A stretch of 27,369 nucleotides of DNA from Dehalococcoidia bacterium (GTDB taxonomy: Bacteria > Chloroflexota > Dehalococcoidia > UBA3495), in NCBI GenBank assembly GCA_030753265.1, contig JASMCQ010000106.1, positions 1 to 27,369 on the forward strand, in the 5' to 3' direction. Below, piece after piece: positions 15,562 to 23,497 of the stretch. The translations under genes and the position numbers were made by a program. Below the pieces are notes generated by a model. That model had not been told where the DNA came from. It saw nothing but the letters and a program-made list of their open reading frames with translations, and ran no database searches. Within the stretch, counting starts at the first letter, position 1. Every line of letters begins with the position of its first letter.

Positions 15562-15798
15562 GGGGCCCCTCCTTACTACTTAAGTCAGGCTGATAGCGAC
15601 AGGCAACAAACGCTGGGAGACAAACATTGGGGCGTGACCAGTGGTCCCCGCCAGGAAAATCGGTACCCCGTTGGCGGCTGGCCTAGGCACGGCCCGACGC
15701 CAACAGAATAGCAGACCGGCGGTGCGGCCGCAAAGCGGGTTTCGTGGGTGCATGAGGGCAGGGTGAGGAACGGTGGCTCCGGGCCGGTCCCCGCCCTT

Positions 15799-16254
15799 CT
15801 AACCGGCGCCGGGGGCGGACTCGCCGGCGGCCTTCCGGAGGCTGCCAAAAAACCGGTCCATCATCATCTTGGCGATGCTTTCCATCAGCCGCTGCCCCAC
15901 CCGGGCCACGGGCCCGCCGGCTTGGGACTCGCTATCCACGGTCACGGTGGTCTTGCCCCCATGCTCCACCAGGGTAATGACCGCCTCTCCGCTGACGAAG
16001 CCGCCACCGCCGGTGCCCTGGACCACCAGCCGGAAAGACCGGTGGGGGACCTGGTCCCGCATGGATATCGTGGCGTCGTAGCGGCCGCGAATCGGACCGA
16101 CGCCTACGGTCAACACCGCCTGGTAGTCGTCGTTACCCACCGGGTTGAGGCCTTCACAGCCGGGTATGCAGCCAGCCAGGATTTCAGGGTCCGTTAACAC
16201 CGTCCATACCTTCGTAGCGGCCTCGTCGAATTCGTAGCTTGCCTTGATTTTCAT
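15799..16254 (-). CDS. CoxG-like SRPBCC protein
   Basis: A 151-residue protein of the SRPBCC/CoxG type. It has an N-terminal MKIKASYEFDEAATKVWTVLTDPEILAGCIPGCEGLNPVG block, the usual opening of carbon monoxide dehydrogenase subunit G homologues, then alternating strands (AVLTVGVGPIRGRYDATISM, GEAVITLVEHGGKTTVTVDSE) and a C-terminal amphipathic helix ending MMMDRFFGSLRKAAG. CoxG helps recruit CO dehydrogenase to the membrane, and related SRPBCC proteins bind hydrophobic ligands. No coxMSL genes are near, so a CO-related role is not supported. ATG at 16254 was chosen over a longer frame to 16317 because the conserved fold begins there and GAGG lies seven bases upstream. Confidence 0.88.
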   Translation of the reverse strand: MKIKASYEFDEAATKVWTVLTDPEILAGCIPGCEGLNPVGNDDYQAVLTVGVGPIRGRYDATISMRDQVPHRSFRLVVQGTGGGGFVSGEAVITLVEHGGKTTVTVDSESQAGGPVARVGQRLMESIAKMMMDRFFGSLRKAAGESAPGAG

Positions 16255-16433
16255 CGGTAGCCTCAGCCGGCGGCGAACGCCGGGGTATTTGTCCCGCCAA
16301 GCCAGCGCCCTCGGCAAAACCGCCGGGTGGATTTGATCTCAGGATAAGCCGGGCTGGCCTACGCTCTATTCTTCTCGAATGAAGGATCCACCGTAAGAGC
16401 CCCAGCAGTGTACTCTTTTCGAAAATAACGCGG

Positions 16434-17675
16434 CTACAACCGCTCGTCGGCCAAGAGGAGCAGCTCCAGGAGCGTCTGAGCGCCGTTGGCGCAGTCCTCC
16501 GGTGTGGAGAACTCAGCGGGTGCATGGCTGATGCCGCCCTGGCTGGGAACGAAGATCATCGCCGAGTCGGTGATGGCGGCCATGGCCTGGGCGTCGTGCC
16601 CGGCGCCGCTGGGCAGCCTGGTGTGAGTGAGCCCGCAGCGATTGGCCGCCTCCTCCACCAGGGCCTGCACGGGCGGCTTGATGGGGACCGGCTGGCTCGC
16701 CCGATGGCACTCGATTTCCATTTCCACCCCGTCGGAGTCTGAAATCTCCCGGGCGGCTCGCCGGAGTTCTGCTTCGGCGGCGGTGAAGGCTTCCATGCTC
16801 GTGTCTCGAAACTCCAGCCCGAGCCGGACGTTGCCGGGAATTACGTTTACGGCGTTGGGAATGACCTGAATGCTTCCCACCGTTGCCACCCGGCAAGCCT
16901 GAAGCTCCGAGGCCAGCCGCTGCACTGCCAGGATCAGCCTGGCGGCGCTCACTAGGGCATCCCGCCGGGCCGGCATCAGCGTTGTGCCGGCGTGGTTTGC
17001 CATGCCCTTGATCTCCACCTCGAAGACCGCTCGGCCGGTAATGGCGGTGACCACGCCGATGGGGATCTTCGACTGGAGGAGGGTGAGGCCCTGCTCGATG
17101 TGCAGCTCGAAATAAGCGGCCAGGTCCCCGGGCTTGCGGGCCGCCTCCCCAATGCGGGACAGGTCACCGCCGATGTCGGCCATCCGAACACTGAGGTGCA
17201 CGCCCTCGTCGTCGACCGCGATCAGGTCCTCGGGCTCCAGCAGGCCGGCCATGGACCGGCTGCCGATGAGCCACCGGTGGAAGCGGGTGCCCTCTTCGTT
17301 GGTGAAGACCAGGGTCTCCACGGGATGGTGTAGGGTGACCCCGTTGTCGGCCAGGGTTTGAACGACCTCAATGGCTGCCATCACCCCCAGGGCACCGTCG
17401 TATTTTCCGCCACCGGGCACCGTGTCGGTGTGTGAGCCCAGGGCAATGGCGGGCAGGCCGGGTACCGATCCAGCCCGGCGTCCGATGATGTTGCCCGCGG
17501 TGTCGATTCTGGTCTCCAATCCGGCCCCGTGCATCAGGGAGATGGCGTACTCCCGACCGGCGATGTCGGCCGGGGAGAAGGCGATGCGCTGCATCCCCTC
17601 GGGGGTATCGCCGAAGCGGCCCAGCTCCTCGAGGGTGCGATTCAGCCTGGCGGAGTCAATCTTCAATGTGGGCAT
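16434..17675 (-). CDS. M20-family amidohydrolase (N-carbamoyl-amino-acid hydrolase / allantoate amidohydrolase type)
   Basis: A 413-residue dinuclear metal hydrolase. Metal-binding motifs are in order: GSHTDTVPGGGKYDG (His and bridging Asp), FTNEEGTRF (catalytic Glu and metal Glu), ELHIEQG (His) and GISHAPAEF (final His). The GGKYDG and HIEQG wording is that of the carbamoylase/allantoate amidohydrolase branch rather than peptidases, so hydrolysis of an N-carbamoyl or ureido compound in the cytoplasm is the best guess. The dimerisation domain sits in the middle (TGRAVFEVEIKGMANHAGTT). ATG at 17675 is preferred to the extended frame at 17741, whose added residues are Arg/Pro-rich. It follows the FAD oxidoreductase gene by 93 bp, suggesting a shared pathway for amines or amino acids. 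Confidence 0.9.
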   Translation of the reverse strand: MPTLKIDSARLNRTLEELGRFGDTPEGMQRIAFSPADIAGREYAISLMHGAGLETRIDTAGNIIGRRAGSVPGLPAIALGSHTDTVPGGGKYDGALGVMAAIEVVQTLADNGVTLHHPVETLVFTNEEGTRFHRWLIGSRSMAGLLEPEDLIAVDDEGVHLSVRMADIGGDLSRIGEAARKPGDLAAYFELHIEQGLTLLQSKIPIGVVTAITGRAVFEVEIKGMANHAGTTLMPARRDALVSAARLILAVQRLASELQACRVATVGSIQVIPNAVNVIPGNVRLGLEFRDTSMEAFTAAEAELRRAAREISDSDGVEMEIECHRASQPVPIKPPVQALVEEAANRCGLTHTRLPSGAGHDAQAMAAITDSAMIFVPSQGGISHAPAEFSTPEDCANGAQTLLELLLLADERL

Positions 17676-17768
17676 ACTCTTCAGACCTCTACTTGGTCGC
17701 AAGCTAAAGCTGCTAATTGGTCGTCTGCCGCCCTGCGGCAACCGGTAAATGCTTGGTTTCCCGGGAGG

Positions 17769-18941
17769 TTAGACCAGCACCCGGAAGCCGTAGCTGGGCT
17801 GGTTCAGGTCTCCGTCCCGGAAGCGGGACATCCGCAGCGGGGAGATGTCGATGGTGGTGGCCTTTCCGTCGAGCATCAACTCGGTCATCAGGACACCGAC
17901 CATGGGGGACAGCTTGAAGCCGTGGCCGCTGAACCCGGTGCAGATGTACAGACCGTCGGAGCCCTCCATCCGGTCCATCACCGGGTGGGAGTCGGGGGTG
18001 CTGGTGTAGAGCCCGGCGTAGCCGGTGCTGTACTCCGCGTCTTCCAGCACCGGAATCCGGTGGGCTAGGCGGCTCCACACCTCCCGGATGAAGCTCTGGC
18101 TGGGCCGCTGCGCGTAGAACTCCGGGTTTTCGACCGGCTCTTCAATGTTCCCGTTGCCCACCAGAGTCAGGTCGGACCCCTCGGGGCGGAAGTAGACCAA
18201 GCGGTCGAGGTCGCCGCCGCCGGGATGGTAGGGCAGCAGCTCCATGGGCCGCTTCAGGTGAAACACCTCGTGGCGGGTGGCCTCCAGCGGCAGATCGATC
18301 CCCTGTTGAAGCAGGAAGTGGCGGCTCCAGGGCCCGGTGGCCACCACCGCCATGGGGGTTTCTATCCGCTCGCCCGCGGTCTGGACTGCCACCACCCGGC
18401 CCCCGTTGACCTCGACCCCGGTGGCCGGTGTCTGGAGCCGCACCGTGGCGCCAAGGTCCCTGGCCCGGCGGGCGTAGGCGGCGGCGGTCCCGGAGGGGTC
18501 GGCGTACCCGGACTGGGGCTCGTAGGCGATCTCGGCGCAATCGTCGAGGAAAAATCCGGGGGCGACCTCTTTGGCGTCTTCCCGGCTGATTATGCTGGTC
18601 TGGATGCCCACCGCCTGGTGCATGGCGATATTGGAGCGAAAGGCCGCGGCATCGGCATCCCCGGAAACGATGACAAAACCGGTCTGCACGAAGCCGCTGT
18701 CTCCCCCCACAATCTGGTCGAAGTCGCGGAGCACCTCCAGGCTGAGCCAGGCCATCCGGGCGTGGATCTCGTTGGAGTAGTGCATCCGTACCACGCCGGA
18801 GGAGCGCCCCGTGGAGCCGGAGCCCAGCAGGTCACGCTCCAGCAGCACCACCTTCTTCAACCCTCGGGCGGCCAGGTTGTATAGGATGCTGCATCCCATC
18901 ACCCCGCCGCCAATGATAACCGCGTCGGCCTTTATGCTCAT
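17769..18941 (-). CDS. FAD-dependent oxidoreductase (DAO / sarcosine oxidase beta-like)
   Basis: A 390-residue flavoprotein of the D-amino-acid oxidase superfamily. The N-terminus ADAVIIGGGVMGCSILYNLAARGLKKVVLLERDLLGSGSTGRSSG is a typical FAD-binding Rossmann fold with GGGxxG and the following GSGxTGRSSG loop of sarcosine or glycine oxidases. The C-terminal GYAGLYTSTPDSHPVMDRM and GFSGHGFKLSPMVG segments form the conserved second FAD contact. The enzyme should oxidise the C-N bond of an amino acid or secondary amine; which one is unknown. No signal peptide is present. The M20 amidohydrolase gene follows 93 bp downstream. Repeat hairpins lie upstream at 18990-19146. Confidence 0.92.
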   Translation of the reverse strand: MSIKADAVIIGGGVMGCSILYNLAARGLKKVVLLERDLLGSGSTGRSSGVVRMHYSNEIHARMAWLSLEVLRDFDQIVGGDSGFVQTGFVIVSGDADAAAFRSNIAMHQAVGIQTSIISREDAKEVAPGFFLDDCAEIAYEPQSGYADPSGTAAAYARRARDLGATVRLQTPATGVEVNGGRVVAVQTAGERIETPMAVVATGPWSRHFLLQQGIDLPLEATRHEVFHLKRPMELLPYHPGGGDLDRLVYFRPEGSDLTLVGNGNIEEPVENPEFYAQRPSQSFIREVWSRLAHRIPVLEDAEYSTGYAGLYTSTPDSHPVMDRMEGSDGLYICTGFSGHGFKLSPMVGVLMTELMLDGKATTIDISPLRMSRFRDGDLNQPSYGFRVLV

Positions 18942-18989
18942 GGCTTGCTCCTTGGGTGTTGGTCGAGTTGTGGATAGATGTTCGCCTCA

Positions 18990-19146
18990 GAGGCGCAGAG
19001 GACACAGAGATTAGGAAATCGCTCCCTTTAGTCTCTGTGTCCTCCGTGCCTCCGTGGCCCAAATAACCGGCAGAACAATGCTCACCACGGAGATCGCGAG
19101 AGAAGAGAATTTCTTTTTAGTCTCTGTGTCCTCTGCGCCTCCGTGG
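18990..19146. repeat. Nested inverted-repeat element (two hairpin copies)
   Basis: Arms 18990-19010 and 19032-19052 (21 nt, two mismatches) form one hairpin. Arm 18990-19010 is also a perfect reverse complement of 19121-19141, so a larger inverted repeat encloses the first; the second copy has a decayed left arm near 19085. The core GGACACAGAGA type sequence is a common dispersed intergenic repeat in bacterial genomes. It fills the 220-bp gap between two same-strand genes. Confidence 0.75.
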
Positions 19147-19161
19147 CCAACAAGGCCAGCG

Positions 19162-20010
19162 CTAGAACACCGGCCGCCCCGGCACGTTGACGCGGATGCT
19201 GTAAAGGCCGGTCCGGGCCGTGACGTAGATCGTCTTGTAGTCGGGGCCGCCGAAGGCCAGGTTGGCGGGCAGCTGCGGGAACACCACCGTGCCCAGGTGC
19301 CGGCCCGACGGGTCCAGTACCCACAAGCCCCCGCCGCCGGTGACGTAGAGGTTGCCCTCGCTGTCCACCTTCATGCCGTCGGGATTGCCGGATGTGGGCA
19401 CGGTCATGTCGATCAGCACGCGGGGGACGCCCAGGGACCCATCGGCGTTGACCGGGAAGGCCAGCACGTGGCGGCGCCGGGTGTCGTCGACGAACAGGGT
19501 GGACTCGTCGATCGAGAATGCCAGGCCGTTGGGGCGTACCATGTCGGCCCGCAACAGGGTGATGGAGCCGTCCGGGTCGTAGCGATACACTCCGTTGAAA
19601 CCCTGTTGGCCGGGGTCCGGGTCGATCCCGTAGGGCGGGTCGGTGAAGTAGATGCTGCCGCTGGAGTGGATCACGATGTCGTTGGGGCTGTTCAGCGGCT
19701 TGCCGTTGAAGCTGCGGACAAGGGGGACCATCTGCCCGGCGCCGTCCATCCGCGAGACCTGGCGGCCGCCGTGCTCGCAGGCGAGCAGGGTCCCGGATTG
19801 GTCGAAGGTGAGCCCGTTGGAATTGCGGCTGGGGTTGACGTAGGGTTCCGGCGCACTGCCCGGGGTGTAGCGGTAGATGGTGTCGCCGATGATGTCGCTG
19901 AAGAGCAGATAGCCCGAGGGGTGCCATACCGGGCCCTCGGTGAACTTGAACCCGGTGCCCAGGGTTTCCGGCTTCTGCTCGGGCACCAGGTCCCGGAGAG
20001 ATAGTGGCAT
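19162..20010 (-). CDS. SMP-30/gluconolactonase-family protein
   Basis: A 282-residue beta-propeller of the SMP-30/gluconolactonase/LRE family. Expected metal-site blocks are TEGPVWHPSGYLLFSDI (Glu ligand), SRNSNGLTFDQ, LNSPNDIVIHSSGSIYFTDPPYG (Asn ligand), and MVRPNGLAFSIDESTLFVDDT (Asp region), followed by GNPDGMKVDSEGNLYV. These proteins hydrolyse sugar lactones or related esters with one divalent metal. No signal peptide is visible, so a cytoplasmic location is likely. ATG at 20010 follows GGAGG. A good promoter (20064-20092) lies directly upstream, divergent from that of the first MmgE/PrpD gene, so it opens the minus-strand block. Confidence 0.92.
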   Translation of the reverse strand: MPLSLRDLVPEQKPETLGTGFKFTEGPVWHPSGYLLFSDIIGDTIYRYTPGSAPEPYVNPSRNSNGLTFDQSGTLLACEHGGRQVSRMDGAGQMVPLVRSFNGKPLNSPNDIVIHSSGSIYFTDPPYGIDPDPGQQGFNGVYRYDPDGSITLLRADMVRPNGLAFSIDESTLFVDDTRRRHVLAFPVNADGSLGVPRVLIDMTVPTSGNPDGMKVDSEGNLYVTGGGGLWVLDPSGRHLGTVVFPQLPANLAFGGPDYKTIYVTARTGLYSIRVNVPGRPVF

Positions 20011-20063
20011 TGGCTAAACCTCCGAACGCTTGCACCGCCGGGACGGCCTGGCGATCCCGTACC

Positions 20064-20092
20064 AGTATATTCGCGGCCTTACGGCAGTGCAA
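20064..20092 (-). promoter_or_regulatory. Candidate sigma70-type promoter for the SMP-30-like gene
   Basis: On the minus strand, TTGCAC (20092-20087) and TATACT (20069-20064) are separated by exactly 17 bp, 54 bp before the start codon. Confidence 0.65.
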
Positions 20093-20121
20093 ACGGACAC
20101 GAGCCTCGAAATCCCCCCACC

Positions 20122-20142
20122 CCCCCCTTTACGAAAGGGGGG
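20122..20142. repeat. GC-rich hairpin, relative of the palindrome at 21726-21771
   Basis: CCCCCCTTT (20122-20130) and AAAGGGGGG (20134-20142) pair over 9 bp with an ACG loop, between the divergent promoters. Composition and flanks (AAATCCCCCC before it) recall the longer palindrome after the first MmgE/PrpD gene. Confidence 0.6.
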
Positions 20143-20195
20143 CTTACCTGACGGCTGGCATTTAGCGGCCGGCCTTCGCCGGGTGCCGGGCCCTC

Positions 20196-20223
20196 TTGCC
20201 ACGAACGGCTCCCGGTATATAAT
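20196..20223 (+). promoter_or_regulatory. Candidate sigma70-type promoter for the first MmgE/PrpD gene
   Basis: TTGCCA (20196-20201), 16-bp spacer, perfect TATAAT (20218-20223). A second TATAAT overlaps the same AT tract at 20225-20230. Confidence 0.65.
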
Positions 20224-20283
20224 ATATAATAGGTATGCTCTGCGGCCGGGGTGGCCGCAACTCCATGCAGCGGAGGCGACCTA

Positions 20284-21645
20284 ATGGGCGCAACGGAAAC
20301 GATTGCCAAATGGATTGTCAATACAAGCTATGAGGACATCCCACCCGACGCTATTCGCGTGGCCAACGAGTCTTGCTTCGACCTGTTGGGGGTCATCCTG
20401 GCCGGGTCGGTGCAGCCGGTCGGCGAGATAATCCAACAGTACATTGCCGATCAGGGCGGTGCTCCCCAGGCGACGGTACTGTCTTCGGGGATGCAGACCA
20501 CCCTGGCCAATGCGGCAATGGCCAACGGCACCATGGGGCATGCCCTGGACTACGACGACTTCGGCGGTTTTGGACACCCCACAACGGTCATCTTCCCGCC
20601 GTTGCTGGCCCTGGGACAGAGTCTGGGCTCCACCGGCCGCGACCTGCTGGAAGCCTACGTCGTCGGCTGCGAGATCGGCCTGGCCATCTCCCATGCCACC
20701 CAGTACAACCAGATGCTCCGGGGCTTCCATAGCACCGCCGTTATCGGCCGGATGGCCAGCACGGCGGCCTGCGCCAAGCTGCTCAAGCTTGACGAGCACC
20801 AGACCAGGACGGCCCTCGGCATCGCCGGGTCCATGGCCGGCGGCCTGATCCACAACTTCGGCACCATGACCAAGCCCTTTCACGCCGGCATGGTCAGCCG
20901 CGACGGAGTGATGGCGGCGCAACTGGCCCAGCGGGGCCTCACCGCCGGGCAACAGGTCCTCGAGCACCCGGTGGGCTACGCCGCCACGGTGCTGGGCGAG
21001 GGCATCTACGACCTGGACGTGATGGCGGATAACCTGGGCAAGCCTTTCCGCACCCAGGACGCGCTGATAATCAAGAAATACCCTTGCTGCGGGGGCAACC
21101 ACGCCATGCTGGACAGCCTGTTCGGAATGATGCGTGAACATAACTTCACCTACGAAGACGTGGCCAACGCCGAGGTTGACCAGTCCTTCGTCTCGGTGGT
21201 GATGCTGTACGGGGAGCCCGACGACCCGCTAAAGGGTAAGTTCAGCGCCAAGTACAACGTGGCGGCGGCCCTGGTGGACGGCAAAGTGGCGGTCGATACC
21301 TTCTCCGAGGAGAAGATCGCCGAGGAAAAGATCCAGGAGACGATGGGCAAGGTACGCACCAAGGTCCTGTCCAAATGGGAACTGGCTGACGTGGATGCTC
21401 ACCCGACCCTGCCCATCCGGATCACTTTGAAGGACGGGCGTGTCTTCGAGCATCACACCACCAGAGAGATGATCCTGGGCAGCCAGAAGAACCCTTGGGG
21501 CTTCGAGAACATCGCTGGCAAGTTCCGGGACAACGCGGCCCTGGCCCTCTCCGATGAAGGGGTAACCGCGGCCGTCGATGCCTGGTCTGACATCACCCAG
21601 GTGACCGACCTCACCGAGGTCATCAGCCGCACGCTGGTGAAGTAA
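20284..21645 (+). CDS. MmgE/PrpD family protein, copy 1
   Basis: A 453-residue member of the MmgE/PrpD family, which includes 2-methylcitrate dehydratase, cis-aconitate decarboxylase and iminodisuccinate epimerase. Typical blocks are FDLLGVILAGS near the N-terminus, ANGTMGHALDYDDFGGFGHPTTVIFPPLLALG (the conserved HALDxDD motif and following His), GIAGSMAGGLIHNFGTMTKPFHAG and KKYPCCGGNHAMLDSL. Alpha-helical and lid domains are both complete, so activity on a di- or tricarboxylate is plausible but the substrate is open. The start ATG at 20284 follows GGAGG; an in-frame start at 20251 is less likely. A paralogue of about 80% identity follows 383 bp downstream. No propionate genes (prpB, prpC) are nearby, which argues against simple methylcitrate-cycle use. 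Confidence 0.92.
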   Translation: MGATETIAKWIVNTSYEDIPPDAIRVANESCFDLLGVILAGSVQPVGEIIQQYIADQGGAPQATVLSSGMQTTLANAAMANGTMGHALDYDDFGGFGHPTTVIFPPLLALGQSLGSTGRDLLEAYVVGCEIGLAISHATQYNQMLRGFHSTAVIGRMASTAACAKLLKLDEHQTRTALGIAGSMAGGLIHNFGTMTKPFHAGMVSRDGVMAAQLAQRGLTAGQQVLEHPVGYAATVLGEGIYDLDVMADNLGKPFRTQDALIIKKYPCCGGNHAMLDSLFGMMREHNFTYEDVANAEVDQSFVSVVMLYGEPDDPLKGKFSAKYNVAAALVDGKVAVDTFSEEKIAEEKIQETMGKVRTKVLSKWELADVDAHPTLPIRITLKDGRVFEHHTTREMILGSQKNPWGFENIAGKFRDNAALALSDEGVTAAVDAWSDITQVTDLTEVISRTLVK

Positions 21646-21725
21646 AGCGCCGGCGTCCGCCGGTTCGGCATCTCCGCTCGAATTGCTGTCCTTTGATAGG
21701 GAAAGCAAAGCTTGAGTGTTGGGCG

Positions 21726-21771
21726 AAATCCCCCTTAGTCCCCCTTTATAAAGGGGGACTAAGGGGGATTT
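21726..21771. repeat. 46-bp perfect palindrome
   Basis: The sequence reads identically on both strands, centred between 21848-like coordinates 21748 and 21749 (core CTTTATAAAG, arms of CCCCC/GGGGG blocks separated by TTAGT/ACTAA). It could form a 20-bp-plus hairpin and act as a bidirectional terminator or be a copy of a dispersed palindromic repeat whose spurious translations are common in databases. Confidence 0.85.
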
Positions 21772-21829
21772 ACTCCTCGTTAGGTTGAGGAACCTGTTCG
21801 CTGCTCAAATGGAGGGGTGTGGGGCTCTA

Positions 21830-21884
21830 GGCGGATGGGACCGCCTTCGATGACCATGATCAGCATTCCACGGCTCACCGGGCC
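21830..21884 (-). pseudogene. Decayed fragment of a MOSC-domain gene
   Basis: A 42-bp core of this stretch matches 37 of 42 bases of the 3' end of the intact MOSC gene at 23498-23926. On the minus strand it reads SRGMLIMVIEGGPIRLEP against the intact GRRGLLVMVIDGGPIRVGD...IEP. The frame has a stop (TGA) just upstream of the matching part and the VGDSIR segment is missing, so only about 18 codons survive. It has the same orientation relative to MmgE/PrpD copy 1 as the intact MOSC gene has to copy 2. Confidence 0.7.
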
Positions 21885-22028
21885 TCACGATTACCATGGT
21901 CGCCCGGCCGGGATTCCTCGATCCATCAGCGGCGCCTGACGGGTTTCGCCCGCAGCGTGCCGTGGTCACTTCCCTGTCCCGGGCCGGGAGTGGCAACCCG
22001 CGATTCCACCAGGATATGGAGGCTGCAA

Positions 22029-23387
22029 ATGGGCGCGACAGAAACAATTGCCCGCTGGATCGTCAACACCAACTACGAGGACATCCCACCCGACGCCATT
22101 CGCGTGGCCAACGAGTCCTGCTTCGACCTGTTGGGCGTCATTCTGGCCGGCTCGGTGCAGCCGGTGGGCGAGATAATCCAGCAGTACGTGACCGACCAGG
22201 GGAGCGCCGCCCAGGCGACCGTGCTGTCTTCGGGAATGCAAAGCTCCCTGGCCAACGCGGCGATGGCCAACGGCACCATGGGGCACGCCCTGGACTACGA
22301 CGACTTCGGCGGCTTTGGCCACCCGACGACGATCTTGTTCCCGCCCCTGCTGGCCCTGGGGGAGAGCATCGGATCCTCCGGCCGCGACCTGATGGAAGCC
22401 TACGTCATCGGTTGTGAGGTCGGGATGGCCATCCAACATGCCACCCAGTACAACCAGATGAACAAGGGCTTCCACGGCACCGCCGTCATCGGCCGGCTGG
22501 CCAGCGTCTCGGCCTGCGCCAAGCTGCTCAAGCTCGATCAGCGCCAGACCACCATGGCCCTGGGCATCGCGGGGTCGATGGCCGGCGGCCTGATTCACAA
22601 CTTCGGCACCATGACCAAGCCCTTCCACGCCGGCATGGTCTGCCGCGATGGAGTGATGGCGGCGCAGCTGGCCCAGCGGGGCCTTACCGCCGGTGTCCAG
22701 ATCGTGGAGCACCCGCTGGGCTTTGCCGGCACGGTTCTCGGTGAGGGTCTCTACGACCTGGATGAGATGGCCGAGAACCTGGGCAATCCCTTTCGCATTC
22801 AGGACGCGATGATCATCAAGAAATACCCCTGCTGTGGGGGCAACCACGCCATGTTGGACAGCCTCTTCGGGATTATGCGGGAGCACAACTTCACCTACGA
22901 AGACGTGGCCAGCGCCGAGGTGGACCAGTCGTACATCTCGGTGGTCATGCTGTACACCGACCCCGACCCGCTAAAAGGCAAGTTCAGCGCCAAATACAAC
23001 GTGGCAGCGGCGCTGGTGGACGGCGAGGTGGCCATCAACAGCTTCACCGAGGAGAGGATCGCCGACCCCAAGATCCAGGAGACGATGGCCAAGGTGAGCA
23101 CCCGGGTCTTCGCAAAGTGGGAGATGGTGGCGGGAGACTTTCACCAGACCCTGCCGGTCCGAATCACGCTGAAGGACGGGCGGGTTTTCGAGCACACCAC
23201 GGCCTCGAACATGATTCTGGGCGCCCAGCAGAACCCCTGGGGCTTCGAGAACATCAAGGGCAAGTTCCGGGAAAACGCCCGGCTGGTCCTCGACGAGGAG
23301 GGGGTGGACGCGGCCGTTGATACCTGGTCCGACATCCCCGGGATGACCGACATCGCCGGGGCCGTCAGGAAGACGCTGGTGAAATAA
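22029..23387 (+). CDS. MmgE/PrpD family protein, copy 2
   Basis: A 452-residue paralogue of the gene at 20284-21645, with about four in five residues identical by eye. The N-terminal two thirds, including HALDYDDFGGFGHPTTILFPP, GTMTKPFHAGM and KKYPCCGGNHAMLDSL, are nearly unchanged; most substitutions fall in the C-terminal third (after KWEM). All conserved family motifs are retained, so both copies are probably functional, and they may differ in substrate or form a heteromer. ATG at 22029 follows GGAGG; the frame open back to 21957 encodes unrelated residues. It converges on the MOSC gene, with a 26-bp-arm hairpin between the stop codons. Confidence 0.92.
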   Translation: MGATETIARWIVNTNYEDIPPDAIRVANESCFDLLGVILAGSVQPVGEIIQQYVTDQGSAAQATVLSSGMQSSLANAAMANGTMGHALDYDDFGGFGHPTTILFPPLLALGESIGSSGRDLMEAYVIGCEVGMAIQHATQYNQMNKGFHGTAVIGRLASVSACAKLLKLDQRQTTMALGIAGSMAGGLIHNFGTMTKPFHAGMVCRDGVMAAQLAQRGLTAGVQIVEHPLGFAGTVLGEGLYDLDEMAENLGNPFRIQDAMIIKKYPCCGGNHAMLDSLFGIMREHNFTYEDVASAEVDQSYISVVMLYTDPDPLKGKFSAKYNVAAALVDGEVAINSFTEERIADPKIQETMAKVSTRVFAKWEMVAGDFHQTLPVRITLKDGRVFEHTTASNMILGAQQNPWGFENIKGKFRENARLVLDEEGVDAAVDTWSDIPGMTDIAGAVRKTLVK

Positions 23388-23411
23388 CGGTGGCTAGGCG
23401 GGTGCGCCATT

Positions 23412-23483
23412 GACCGCAGAGCCGCAGAGGTCGCGGAGATATAAAGAAGATATCGAACCTCCGCGGCCTCTGCGGCTCCGCGG
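23412..23483. repeat. Long inverted repeat between convergent genes
   Basis: Arms 23412-23437 and 23458-23483 (26 nt, two mismatches) enclose a 20-nt AT-rich loop. It sits between the convergent stops of MmgE/PrpD copy 2 and the MOSC gene and is followed by GAAAAAG, so it may act as a bidirectional terminator. Its GCCGCAGAGG wording is related in style to the repeat at 18990-19146. Confidence 0.8.
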
Positions 23484-23497
23484 TGAAAAAGAGGGAG

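Larger units (their letters stand above)
21646..22028. other. Spacer between the MmgE/PrpD duplicates
   Basis: 383 bp holding a 46-bp perfect palindrome and a short decayed MOSC gene fragment, detailed separately. No intact gene or clear promoter for the second copy was found, so readthrough or a weak promoter may drive it. Confidence 0.6.

Noticed and set aside
19054..20004. 316-codon plus-strand ORF opposite the SMP-30 gene
   Set aside because: It starts inside a repeat element and is a shadow of the well-supported minus-strand propeller protein.
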